Source of the DNA: Bacillota bacterium
Lineage (GTDB): Bacteria; Bacillota; Clostridia; UBA1381
DNA: 33,754 bases
Assembly: GCA_021203665.1 (NCBI GenBank)
Contig: JAJQAT010000029.1
Coordinates: 1 to 33,754, forward strand
Direction: 5' to 3'
Positions within the stretch are counted from its first letter, which is position 1. Every line of letters starts with the position of its first letter. The translations under genes and the position numbers were made by a program. The notes beneath the pieces are model-generated. The model saw nothing but the letters and a program-made list of their open reading frames with translations. It was not told the DNA's origin and made no database searches. This document shows positions 1 through 9,955 of this stretch, in pieces.

Positions 1-42
1 GGGTATATAATAGTAACTGCATTAAACATATGAGGAGAAATA

Positions 43-1437
43 ATGATGGATAGATTTGTTATGTCCGATATTGAAAGGGATGCTCTTATACATTTTATAG
101 GCATAGGCGGCATCAGCATGAGCGGACTGGCGCAGATAGCTTTAAAAAACGGGTACCGTGTGACCGGCTCGGACTGGAACAAAAGCGAAATAACCGAAAA
201 GCTTGAAAAAATGGGCGCGAATATTGTTTACGGACACGGCGCGGTGAACGAATACGGTATCGAAAACGCGTCGCTCGTGGTGTACACCGCCGCGGCAAAG
301 GCGGATAATCCCGAAATGATTGCCGCAAAGGAAAAGGGCGTGCGTACTATAGACCGCGCCGAATTTCTGGGCGCGATAATGAAAAGCTACAAGCACGCGG
401 TAGGCGTGAGCGGCACGCACGGCAAAACCACAACCACCTCAATGCTTGCGCACGCGCTTATAGGCGCGGGCATCGACCCCACGATAAGCGTGGGCGGAGA
501 GCTTGACCTTATCGGCGGCAATATCAGAACCGGCAATTCCGATTATTTTGTCACGGAGGCGTGCGAATACACCAACAGCTTCCTAAAATTTTATCCGACC
601 ATCGCCCTTATCACAAATATCGAGGAGGATCATCTCGATTTCTTCTCCGGCATTGATGAAATAATAGAAAGCTTCAGGCAATTCGCCTGTCTTACAAGGG
701 ATATAGGATATGTTGTCGCTTTCGGCAGCGACAGGAATATACAAAAGGCTTTAAGCGGCGTTGACGGACTTAACGTAATCACCTACGGTATGGAGGATAA
801 ATTTGACTACTATCCGGAAAATATCGTCTACCACGCGGGATTTCCGAGCTTCGACGTTATAAAGCGCGGAGAAAAAATTTGTCACATTAAGCTGAATGTG
901 CCCGGCGAGCATAATATTCAAAACGCCCTTGCCGCCGTTGCCGTATGCGAGCTGTCGGGAGTCGATGCCGAAACAGCCGCGAGAGGCATTGAAACATTTA
1001 AGGGTACGCACAGACGCTTTGAGAAAAAGGGATTTTTGAACGGCGCGGTTGTAATCGACGATTACGCTCACCACCCCACCGAAATCAAAGCCACTCTGCA
1101 CGCGGCGCGGCAGTTTCCGCATAATAAAATATGGTGCGTATTCCAGCCGCACACATATTCAAGAACGCGCACGCTGTGGGATGAGTTTGTCGGCGCGTTT
1201 GACGATGCCGATGAGCTTATTCTCACTCACATATACGCCGCGCGTGAAAAGCCGGACGGCGTTACAAAGCCGGAAAATCTTGCCGCGGATATACAAAAAA
1301 GAGGCGTGAGCGCGGTATATATAGATGATTTTGCCGATATTGCCGACCTTCTCAAGAAAAACGTAAGCGAGGGCGACATTGTGTTCACAATGGGCGCCGG
1401 CGACGTTGTGAAAATCAATGATTTGATAATTGAATAA
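43..1437 (+). CDS. murC: UDP-N-acetylmuramate--L-alanine ligase (MurC)
   Basis: 464 aa; HFIGIGGISMSGLA Rossmann motif, GTHGKTTTTSM Mur ligase P-loop, DDYAHHPTEI motif; AGGAGA upstream of ATG. Confidence 0.96.
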   Translation: MMDRFVMSDIERDALIHFIGIGGISMSGLAQIALKNGYRVTGSDWNKSEITEKLEKMGANIVYGHGAVNEYGIENASLVVYTAAAKADNPEMIAAKEKGVRTIDRAEFLGAIMKSYKHAVGVSGTHGKTTTTSMLAHALIGAGIDPTISVGGELDLIGGNIRTGNSDYFVTEACEYTNSFLKFYPTIALITNIEEDHLDFFSGIDEIIESFRQFACLTRDIGYVVAFGSDRNIQKALSGVDGLNVITYGMEDKFDYYPENIVYHAGFPSFDVIKRGEKICHIKLNVPGEHNIQNALAAVAVCELSGVDAETAARGIETFKGTHRRFEKKGFLNGAVVIDDYAHHPTEIKATLHAARQFPHNKIWCVFQPHTYSRTRTLWDEFVGAFDDADELILTHIYAAREKPDGVTKPENLAADIQKRGVSAVYIDDFADIADLLKKNVSEGDIVFTMGAGDVVKINDLIIE

Positions 1438-1447
1438 ATAAAAAAAG

Positions 1448-1480
1448 GGACTGTTGACATATATTCTGTCAACAGTCCTT
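1448..1480. terminator. Bidirectional intrinsic terminator between convergent murC and ilvC
   Basis: Perfect 12-bp stem GGACTGTTGACA(1448-1459)/TGTCAACAGTCC(1467-1478), A-tract on the left and TTTAAT on the right, between convergent genes. Confidence 0.85.
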
Positions 1481-1500
1481 TAATATTAGCCTGTTAAAAA

Positions 1501-3079
<1,579 letters not shown>

Positions 3080-3080
3080 A

Positions 3081-4757
3081 TTAGTTATCCTCCTTTTTCG
3101 GAAGAGTCGCTTCATTAAGCGCGTCGCCTGTCGGCTCAAACGGACTTACGTTTACAACAAGAAGATAAGAGCCGTCCGCCGCCATCATTTTGTCTATAGC
3201 CGCCTCAACGCCGCTGTTTTCCGTAACAACGCCGCTGTCGATTCCGTATGCCTTGGCAAGCATCGCAAAATCGGGTTTTCCGTCTATCGTAACCGCCTGA
3301 TAGTTCGACTTATACAAAAGGAACTGATGCTCATGCACCATACCGAGACGGTGATTTTGGAAAAGCACCATTTTAACGGGTATATCCCACTGCATCATGG
3401 TACCCATTTCCGGCAAATCCATCTGGAAGCTGCCGTCGCCCATTACGGCTATAACAGGCTTTGAACCAGCCGCCGCCACGGATGCGCCTATTGCCGCCGG
3501 AAGTCCGTAACCCATTGTACCGAATCCGCCGGAGGTCAAAAGTGAGCGCGGTGATGTGAATTTGAAATTATTCGCGCACCAAATCTGATTTTGTCCGACC
3601 TCGGTGGAAATATATACGTCGGAATTTGTCTTTTCCGAAAGCACGTTAAGAAAATACCTCGGATTTACATAGCCGTTATCTTCGCTGAAAGGCTTATGCG
3701 TGAAACGGCTGCGAAGCTCATCAGCCTCCTCAATCCACTGCTTATCCGCCTTAAAGCCGGTAATCTGCGGCGTAAGCTGCTCAAGCACGTCCTTTATATC
3801 GCCGACAACCGGAATATAAGGCTGTACGTTTTTACCGATTTCCGCCGGATCTATGTCTATATGTATCAGCTTGTTGCCCTGCTCAAGCCCCTTTACGTTA
3901 GCAACGGTTCTGTCGCCCAGTCTTGAACCCATTACGATTACAAGGTCCGCGCGGTTAAAAATCATATTTGCTCTTTTTACTCCGTGCGAGCCTATCATTC
4001 CGTAGTATCTCGGATTGTCCGTCGGAAGAGTGCCTATGCCCATCATTGTTGAAACAACGGGAATATTGGTTTCCTTAACAAATTTTCTGAACTCGTTTAC
4101 CGCGTCGGATATAACTATGCCGCCGCCCGCGAGTATAACAGGCTTTTTAGCGCCCTTGATTGCCTCGGCAACCTTTTTAACCTGGGATTCGTTCGCCTTG
4201 CCGATAAGCTTGTAGCCTCGGATACTGACCTCCTCATCCTCCTCGGGATAATCAAATTCCGCTTTCAGAATATCCATCGGGAAGTCAATAAGCACCGGAC
4301 CCGGGCGGCCCGTGTTCGCGATATGGAACGCCTCGTTCACAACCTTTGGAATCTCAAGTCCGTCTTTAATAAGATAGCTGTGCTTGGTAAAGGGCAACGT
4401 CGCGCCGGTAATATCAACCTCCTGGAACGCGTCCTTACCGATAAGGCTTGAAATAACCTGACCCGTAAGCGCTACCATCGGAACCGAATCCATATATGCC
4501 GTCGCGATACCCGTGATAAGGTTTGTCGCGCCCGGACCTGATGTAGCGGTACATACGCCCGCTGTTTTTGTAACCCTCGCATAGCCTGACGCCATGTGAG
4601 CGGCTCCCTGCTCGTTACGTGTTAAAATATGCTTGATTGAAGAAAACGACAGCCTGTCTATTATGGGACAGTTAGATGCTCCGGGATAACCGAATACAAC
4701 CTTGACGCCGTTTTTCTCCAGTGTTTTAACAACCATTTCAGCACCGGTCATTCTCAA
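3081..4757 (-). CDS. ilvB: Acetolactate synthase large subunit
   Basis: 558 aa ThDP enzyme; VFGYPGASNCPIID, EQGAAHMASGYAR, GDGSFQMDLPEM. Start may be TTG at 4757 or ATG two codons later. Confidence 0.95.
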   Translation of the reverse strand: MRMTGAEMVVKTLEKNGVKVVFGYPGASNCPIIDRLSFSSIKHILTRNEQGAAHMASGYARVTKTAGVCTATSGPGATNLITGIATAYMDSVPMVALTGQVISSLIGKDAFQEVDITGATLPFTKHSYLIKDGLEIPKVVNEAFHIANTGRPGPVLIDFPMDILKAEFDYPEEDEEVSIRGYKLIGKANESQVKKVAEAIKGAKKPVILAGGGIVISDAVNEFRKFVKETNIPVVSTMMGIGTLPTDNPRYYGMIGSHGVKRANMIFNRADLVIVMGSRLGDRTVANVKGLEQGNKLIHIDIDPAEIGKNVQPYIPVVGDIKDVLEQLTPQITGFKADKQWIEEADELRSRFTHKPFSEDNGYVNPRYFLNVLSEKTNSDVYISTEVGQNQIWCANNFKFTSPRSLLTSGGFGTMGYGLPAAIGASVAAAGSKPVIAVMGDGSFQMDLPEMGTMMQWDIPVKMVLFQNHRLGMVHEHQFLLYKSNYQAVTIDGKPDFAMLAKAYGIDSGVVTENSGVEAAIDKMMAADGSYLLVVNVSPFEPTGDALNEATLPKKEDN

Positions 4758-4796
4758 AAAAATTCCCCCTTTTGATTTAATAATTAATAATGCTTC

Positions 4797-4950
4797 GGCG
4801 CGCCGATTATCCGCGCCTTAAAAGACCATCGTATTGATTTGTCTTGTGGAAAATCGAATTTTCTAAAGCGTCATGCTTTATGAAAGGATGGTGCTGCTCT
4901 GCCTCCGCCCTTTTATGGCGGCGGCATGGTACAAGGATATTATCGTACCA
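4797..4950 (-). promoter_or_regulatory. Structured 5' leader RNA of the ilvBNC operon, class not recognised
   Basis: Minus-strand RNA can form ATGGTAC...GTACCAT, GCC-G-CCGCC/GGCGG-A-GGC, long-range ACCATC(4892-4887)/GATGGT(4830-4825) enclosing AAAGC/GCTTT and GAAAAT/ATTTTC hairpins, then GGCGCG/CGCGCC. No T-box signature seen. Confidence 0.6.
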
Positions 4951-4954
4951 TATT

Positions 4955-4983
4955 ATTTTATCAGCGAAAGGGTTGATTGTCAA
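4955..4983 (-). promoter_or_regulatory. Sigma-A type promoter for ilvBNC
   Basis: Minus strand TTGACA (4983-4978), 17-nt spacer, TAAAAT (4960-4955), ending just upstream of the first leader hairpin. Confidence 0.8.
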
Positions 4984-5067
4984 CTGTTTTTATAGATTAT
5001 TGTAACTGTTAAACACTTATATTTGCCTTAAATCGATTTTTTTGTATATTTATTAACCGCGCAAAAA

Positions 5068-5090
5068 AGGACTGCAATCAAAACAGTCCT
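5068..5090 (-). terminator. Intrinsic terminator of the DUF421 gene
   Basis: AGGACTG/CAGTCCT stem followed on the minus strand by TTTTTT. Confidence 0.8.
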
Positions 5091-5095
5091 CATTT

Positions 5096-5800
5096 TTACT
5101 GAAACGGGTCGTTTTTCGGAGCGTCCTTTGTCTTTGGGTAGACGTACAGCGTGCCGCCGTCACATTCGGCAAAATAAACGTCCTTTATATTTCCTATTTT
5201 ATGCTTATGCAGCTCCTTTTCGAGCCAGTGCCTGTTATTCCCCGAGCATTTAAGATTTTCCTCGACAACGTGTCCGTCAAGTATAACCGTATGCAATATT
5301 TTCCCGTCCGCGGCGGATAAATTCATATCGCGCGGAGTTACGGGACGCGCGGAGGATTTCGGCAAAAACGATATTTTTCCGTTCTGCTCGAGAACGGCGC
5401 TGTCAATGTCGTCAAGATTAAAATACCCGTTTACTCTGCATTGCACAAGAAAATCGTTAATATCTATCTTGGCCGTTTTAAAGTTTTTCTGATACAGTCT
5501 TCCGTTTTCCATCAGCAAAATCGACCTGCCGGTAAGAAAGCGTCTGCACCTTACATTCTTTTCCGTGACATATGATATAAACCACATAACGGCAGTATAC
5601 ACAACAATCGCTGACAGCGGGAAATAAAATTCACCGTCCGAGGATGTCGCCATCTCGGCGGCGATAGAGCCTATCGTTATCCCGTTGATATAGTCAAACA
5701 TACTCAGCTCCGACATCTGCTTGTTTCCTATTATCTTGGCGGAAATAAACAGCGCCGCTATGGAACCGATTGAGGTTAATATTACTTTTACAAATTGCAT
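5096..5800 (-). CDS. DUF421 / YetF-like membrane protein
   Basis: 234 aa; N-terminal TM helices, GNKQMSELSMFDYINGITIGSIAAEMA motif and C-terminal soluble domain typical of the YetF family. Confidence 0.88.
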   Translation of the reverse strand: MQFVKVILTSIGSIAALFISAKIIGNKQMSELSMFDYINGITIGSIAAEMATSSDGEFYFPLSAIVVYTAVMWFISYVTEKNVRCRRFLTGRSILLMENGRLYQKNFKTAKIDINDFLVQCRVNGYFNLDDIDSAVLEQNGKISFLPKSSARPVTPRDMNLSAADGKILHTVILDGHVVEENLKCSGNNRHWLEKELHKHKIGNIKDVYFAECDGGTLYVYPKTKDAPKNDPFQ

Positions 5801-5854
5801 AGCCTAACTCCTTTTTCGCTTAGTATATGCAAAAAGCAAAAATTAAAACAGTAT

Positions 5855-6694
5855 TTAAAAATACTGCTTTAATACCTCTATATTCTTCATTACCTCATAC
5901 ATATGCGGGTATTCGTGTACAATACGATTAATGCACCGGCGGCAGAAATCGTATCTCAGCGCGCCGTTATCGCGCATCTGCTGCTTCATGCCCCAGGTAT
6001 GGGTAAAGCGGTTTTCGCCGTCCTTAAACAGCCGTCCGAGGTCGGAAAACGCATTGACCCTTATATTCATCTTGCCCGCGCACATATTAAGCAGTCTTTG
6101 CTCGGCAAAAACCATGTATGTGAGGCGGTCGTCCTTTTCCTCGGCGTTTCGCATAAAATCAACAGACGTTTCGGTATAATACTTCAAAAGCGCGTCATTC
6201 TTTATAACGCAAAACGCCGTATTGCACGCTTTAAGTCCCCAATCAAAGCCGCTGTCAAACTCATAACCCGCCTTCATATTAAAATGCCCGCGCGGCGGGT
6301 ACACATCGGGATACAAATCCTCAAAATGTATAACCGTCACATCGGAAAGCGCGTCAAAATCAATGCTTTCCCATACGATAAAATCCGTGTCAATCATAGC
6401 CGTCGGAGCGGTGCGGCTTTTGAGCGCGAATATCTTTCCCGCCGCCCAAAACACATCGGGGTTCACGTCAACCTCGTCAAGTATGCTTTGCACATCGTCC
6501 CATATTTCGGTTAAACCGGTTTTTTCGTAATACTCCATACCCTCTTTATCGGTTATCATTGTAATATTGCCGTTCTTTTCGCGCCATTTCAGCGCGGAGA
6601 GAATTGTCGTCAGCACCTCAAAATCCTCAAGCTCGTAGGGACGGTTAAATTTATTTATAAAAGGCTTTGTCCAGTTAATATGTATCGCGTCCAT
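5855..6694 (-). CDS. DUF6734-like protein (putative GT-A type glycosyltransferase)
   Basis: 279 aa; WTKPF N-terminus, MITDKEGMEYYEKTGL, FWAAGKIFALKSRTAPTAMIDTDFIVWE (DxD-like). Family recognised from memory only. Confidence 0.6.
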   Translation of the reverse strand: MDAIHINWTKPFINKFNRPYELEDFEVLTTILSALKWREKNGNITMITDKEGMEYYEKTGLTEIWDDVQSILDEVDVNPDVFWAAGKIFALKSRTAPTAMIDTDFIVWESIDFDALSDVTVIHFEDLYPDVYPPRGHFNMKAGYEFDSGFDWGLKACNTAFCVIKNDALLKYYTETSVDFMRNAEEKDDRLTYMVFAEQRLLNMCAGKMNIRVNAFSDLGRLFKDGENRFTHTWGMKQQMRDNGALRYDFCRRCINRIVHEYPHMYEVMKNIEVLKQYF

Positions 6695-6704
6695 AATGAC
6701 CTCC

Positions 6705-7253
6705 CTATATTAAATTAACCCCGTATCCGTTCACCATAACACACATCTCTCCGTCCGAGCCGACGCTTGTCCCGAATTTCATCAAAAACGACGACATACT
6801 CGCGGAAAACGACGCCGAATAGGACGATACGTAAGACGACGCGTAAGACGACGCGAACGACGCGCCCGTTTCGTATTCGTATTCATATCTGTACATATAA
6901 GACGTGACATAGGACGTTATATAGGACGTCATAAAATAGCTTGACATAAAATAGGAGGATATAAAGCTTGACGCGGACGCGGCATATGAAGAAGCCGCCG
7001 GCAAAGCCGAAGCGTCCGCCGAAATTCCGGCATCCTTAAAGCGCGGCGAAAAACCGCCGCAGACAATGCCCTTTTTTGCAAATTCCTCCTCCGTTGCGTC
7101 TGCAAAAGCATAAACCTCGCCTATCGCGGTATAGGAAATATTCTCCGTTAAGGGTAAAACAAAAGTATTATCACATAATCCTATTGATGTGACACCCGCC
7201 TTCAGAGCCTGCAAAAGCTCCTGTTGTGAAAAAACAATTATATCAAATGCCAT
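6705..7253 (-). CDS. Hypothetical protein with degenerate Ser/Tyr-rich (SSY/TSY) repeat region
   Basis: Start set at ATG 7253 with AAGGAGGG 7 nt upstream. Contains SSYFMSSYFMTSYITSYVTSYMYRYEYEYE...ASSYASSYVSSYSASFSASMSSF, flanked by a non-repetitive N-domain and C-terminal VNGYGVNLI. Confidence 0.75.
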   Translation of the reverse strand: MAFDIIVFSQQELLQALKAGVTSIGLCDNTFVLPLTENISYTAIGEVYAFADATEEEFAKKGIVCGGFSPRFKDAGISADASALPAASSYAASASSFISSYFMSSYFMTSYITSYVTSYMYRYEYEYETGASFASSYASSYVSSYSASFSASMSSFLMKFGTSVGSDGEMCVMVNGYGVNLI

Positions 7254-7317
7254 TGCCTTTCCCTCCTTCGCAATCTTATGCACTTATTGTATCATAAAAC
7301 GCGGCTAAATGGTAGCA

Positions 7318-8154
7318 TTATTTTTTAAAAAATCCGTTTTCTATCATTTTATTTATCTGCGCGCCGTAAAGGAATATATTCATACAAAAATACAGCCACA
7401 GCATAAGGAGCACAACCGCGGCAAGAGAGCCGTAAACATAGGATTAGTTTGAGAAATTATTTATATAAATCGAATATATAAATGAGAAAACAATCCAAGC
7501 CACTGCCGAAAAAGCCGCTCCGGGGAGCTGACGCTTGAATGAAAGCTTCTTTTTGGGCAGGAAGGTGTAAAAAAGCGCGAACAAAATCGTCAAATACGCC
7601 ATTATGATGATTATTTTGCCCTTTAACAAAAACTGTATAACGCTCATTAAGGTTTCGGAATGTCCGCCTATGAAATATTCGAGCTTATTTCCGAAAACAA
7701 ATAATAAAGCCGCGAGAATAAGCGCCGCTATAAACGCGAGAGTGTATATAACGGAAAAAATGCGCTTGTAAAAATAATTGCGCGTCGGCGCGTGATATAT
7801 ACTGTTCAGACCCGTGTAAAGCGCCATAATACCTCTTGACGCGAGCCACAATGTGGACACGGCAGTTATGGAAATTACGGAAACAGACGAGGTTTTGTCA
7901 AACAGCTCGTTTGTAATCGTGGTCAAAAGTCCGCTTACCTCCGCGGGAGCCAACGAGTTAATTGTGTGAAGCAGCGTCTGCTGATCTATGTTTATGAACA
8001 GATTTATTATGGAAAAAATCAGCATGAGCAGCGGAATTGCCGATATAACAAGAAAAAATGACGCCTGCGCCGCGTATACGCTCACATTGTCACCGGTAAG
8101 GTTATCTATAAATTCAATCAGCTTTTTTAATTTACTATTTTGCGGCCTCATCAA
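7318..8154 (-). pseudogene. YihY/virulence factor BrkB family membrane protein, interrupted by an in-frame TAA (7444-7446)
   Basis: 236-aa ORF 7444..8154 matches the YihY family. After the TAA the same frame reads SYVYGSLAAVVLLMLWLYFCMNIFLYGAQINKMIENGFFKK* to 7318, the family's expected C-terminus. Confidence 0.85.
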
Positions 8155-8219
8155 ATTTCTCCTATTTTATAAAATACCCCCGAAAATCAAGACGGTTCCG
8201 CCCAAAAGGCGGAATCCTC

Positions 8220-9266
8220 TTAATTTTGTATCAGATTATACAATCTCACAACCGTCGCGACAGCCTGCTCGACGGTGTACGGGCCCTGCGGTGAAAATTC
8301 GGATGTCGTGATGCCCGTCATAATATTATATTCGTTCGCCCAGGTGACATAGAACACCGCCCACGGCGATATGCTCGAGGTGTCGTCATATGAGAGCCAC
8401 GTTTCCGTGCCCACCCACATATATTTTTCCGCGACGCCGCACAGAAGCGTCGCCGCCTCCTCGCGGGTTATGGTGCCGTAGGGGTCGAAATTATTATCGT
8501 CCCTGCCGTTCACTATGCCCATCGCGTACAGTATATCCACCGCGCTGTCTACGCCGTCGCAGTCGTCAAACACATTCCTCAGATACGCGCCCAGCTCGTA
8601 AGCCGCGTATGACTCCAAGGAGGTGTAGCTTTCCTTTACGGCAATCATATTGCCGAGAAGAACGCAAAACTGCTCGCGCGTTATGTTTTCGGAATACCTG
8701 CTTGTAAACTCGTACGGGAGCAGACTGTTTGCCGCCGCCTCCTTTGCGAAGGACTGCGCCCAAACCGCCTCGGGCAGCTTGAGGAAGTCATACGATGTGT
8801 CACGGTGAATTTCCTCACCGCTCACCTTCACGTCCGCGTCCTTGTATATGCTGTCGAGATACATCAGCGTGTCCGTGTCGTCCTCGCCGACCTTGTAGCA
8901 AATATAATTACCGCTTCCGTAAAGACCTATCTGAATACCGGAATTGAGGTAATAGCTTTTCACTCCCGCGTCGGTGTACACGTTTACCGCGATGCCCCGA
9001 AACGGCGTCGGATTAATTGTCCGGTAAGCCGTCATATTCTGAATATTGTAATAAAAATCGTTTATTTCCTCGCGCGTCAAATCGGTGTACTTGCCGTCCG
9101 CCACGTCCGAAATTGTCACCTGCGTTATCTCGTCCGCGCTGAAAATTCCCATCGCGTCCGCGACGGTCATGCTCTCCGGCAAATCAACCACGTTATACGC
9201 GTATCCGGTAATCGACAGCGCCAGCATAAATACCGCCGGCAAAATTATTTTTATAAACCTTTTGAT
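8220..9266 (-). CDS. Exported protein with C-terminal S-layer homology (SLH) repeats
   Basis: SLH-like segments (ITREQFCVLLGNMI, GIVNGRDDNNFDPYGTITREEAATLLCGVA, ITTSEFSPQGPYTVEQAVATVVRLYN). Signal peptide (M)KRFIKIILPAVFMLALSITGYAYN requires an ATC/ATT start near 9266; the given ORF starts at TTG 9242. Confidence 0.8.
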   Translation of the reverse strand: MKRFIKIILPAVFMLALSITGYAYNVVDLPESMTVADAMGIFSADEITQVTISDVADGKYTDLTREEINDFYYNIQNMTAYRTINPTPFRGIAVNVYTDAGVKSYYLNSGIQIGLYGSGNYICYKVGEDDTDTLMYLDSIYKDADVKVSGEEIHRDTSYDFLKLPEAVWAQSFAKEAAANSLLPYEFTSRYSENITREQFCVLLGNMIAVKESYTSLESYAAYELGAYLRNVFDDCDGVDSAVDILYAMGIVNGRDDNNFDPYGTITREEAATLLCGVAEKYMWVGTETWLSYDDTSSISPWAVFYVTWANEYNIMTGITTSEFSPQGPYTVEQAVATVVRLYNLIQN

Positions 9267-9281
9267 AATAATCCCCTCCGT

Positions 9282-9944
9282 TTAAAAAACGCAGTATGTG
9301 TCCATATATTTCTTCATTTTCGCGAGCATATCCCCATATGAACCGTCCTGCTCCAGGTATTCGTAAATATCACGCACCGTTATTATCGCGTGTACGTTTA
9401 TTCCGAAATCCTCCATAACCTCCATTATAGTGGTCTTTTTCGGGTTTTGTCCGACCTCGCAGCGGTTTACGGAAATAAACATATCGTTTACCTTAACGTC
9501 CGCGGCGCTTTTCAAAATCGGCATGGTTTCGCGAATCGCGCTGCCCGCGGTTATTACGTCCTCGATTATGATAACCCTGTCGCCGTCCTGCGGCTTATAG
9601 CCGACAAGCGAGCCGCCCTCGCCGTGGTCCTTTTCTTCCTTTCTGTTGAAGAAATACGGCTTGTCCGTTTTATATTCGTTGTAGAGCGCCGCCGCGGCGG
9701 ATGTCACAAGCGGAATACCCTTGTACGCCGGACCGAACATACAGTCAAAATCCGCGCCGCAGCTTTCGTTTATAAGCTCCGCGTAGAATTTGCCGAGCGT
9801 CGCAATCTGTCTGCCCGTTTTGAAATTGCCCGTGTTTACGAAATACGGCGTGTTTCTGCCGCTCTTTGTCACAAAATCTCCGAAGCGCAGCACGTCGGAT
9901 TCCATCATAAACTCAATAAATTCCTTTTTCTTTTCCGTTATCAT
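9282..9944 (-). CDS. pyrE: Orotate phosphoribosyltransferase
   Basis: 220 aa; GPAYKGIPLVTSAA, RVIIIEDVITAGSAIRE PRPP-binding motif. Confidence 0.95.
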   Translation of the reverse strand: MITEKKKEFIEFMMESDVLRFGDFVTKSGRNTPYFVNTGNFKTGRQIATLGKFYAELINESCGADFDCMFGPAYKGIPLVTSAAAALYNEYKTDKPYFFNRKEEKDHGEGGSLVGYKPQDGDRVIIIEDVITAGSAIRETMPILKSAADVKVNDMFISVNRCEVGQNPKKTTIMEVMEDFGINVHAIITVRDIYEYLEQDGSYGDMLAKMKKYMDTYCVF

Positions 9945-9955
9945 TGTTTTGCCCC

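Noticed and set aside
113-420. Minus-strand ORFs antisense to murC (and similar antisense ORFs across the window, e.g. 1831..2364 +, 14946..15953 -, 28297..29016 -)
   Set aside because: They lie opposite clearly conserved genes, have Arg/Ala/Tyr-rich unnatural compositions and no family motifs; typical shadow ORFs in GC-biased coding DNA.
4913-4927. Mini-ORF ATGCCGCCGCCATAA (M-P-P-P-stop) within the ilvB leader
   Set aside because: No SD upstream, and the sequence is explained by the GC-rich hairpin; no Leu/Val/Ile codons expected of a BCAA attenuator.
4797-4950. T-box riboswitch upstream of ilvB
   Set aside because: The conserved antiterminator/T-box sequence and a terminator with U-run were not found.
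7444-7446. TAA as programmed recoding (e.g. selenocysteine or pyrrolysine)
   Set aside because: Sec uses TGA and Pyl uses TAG; TAA recoding is not expected, and no recoding structure was noted.
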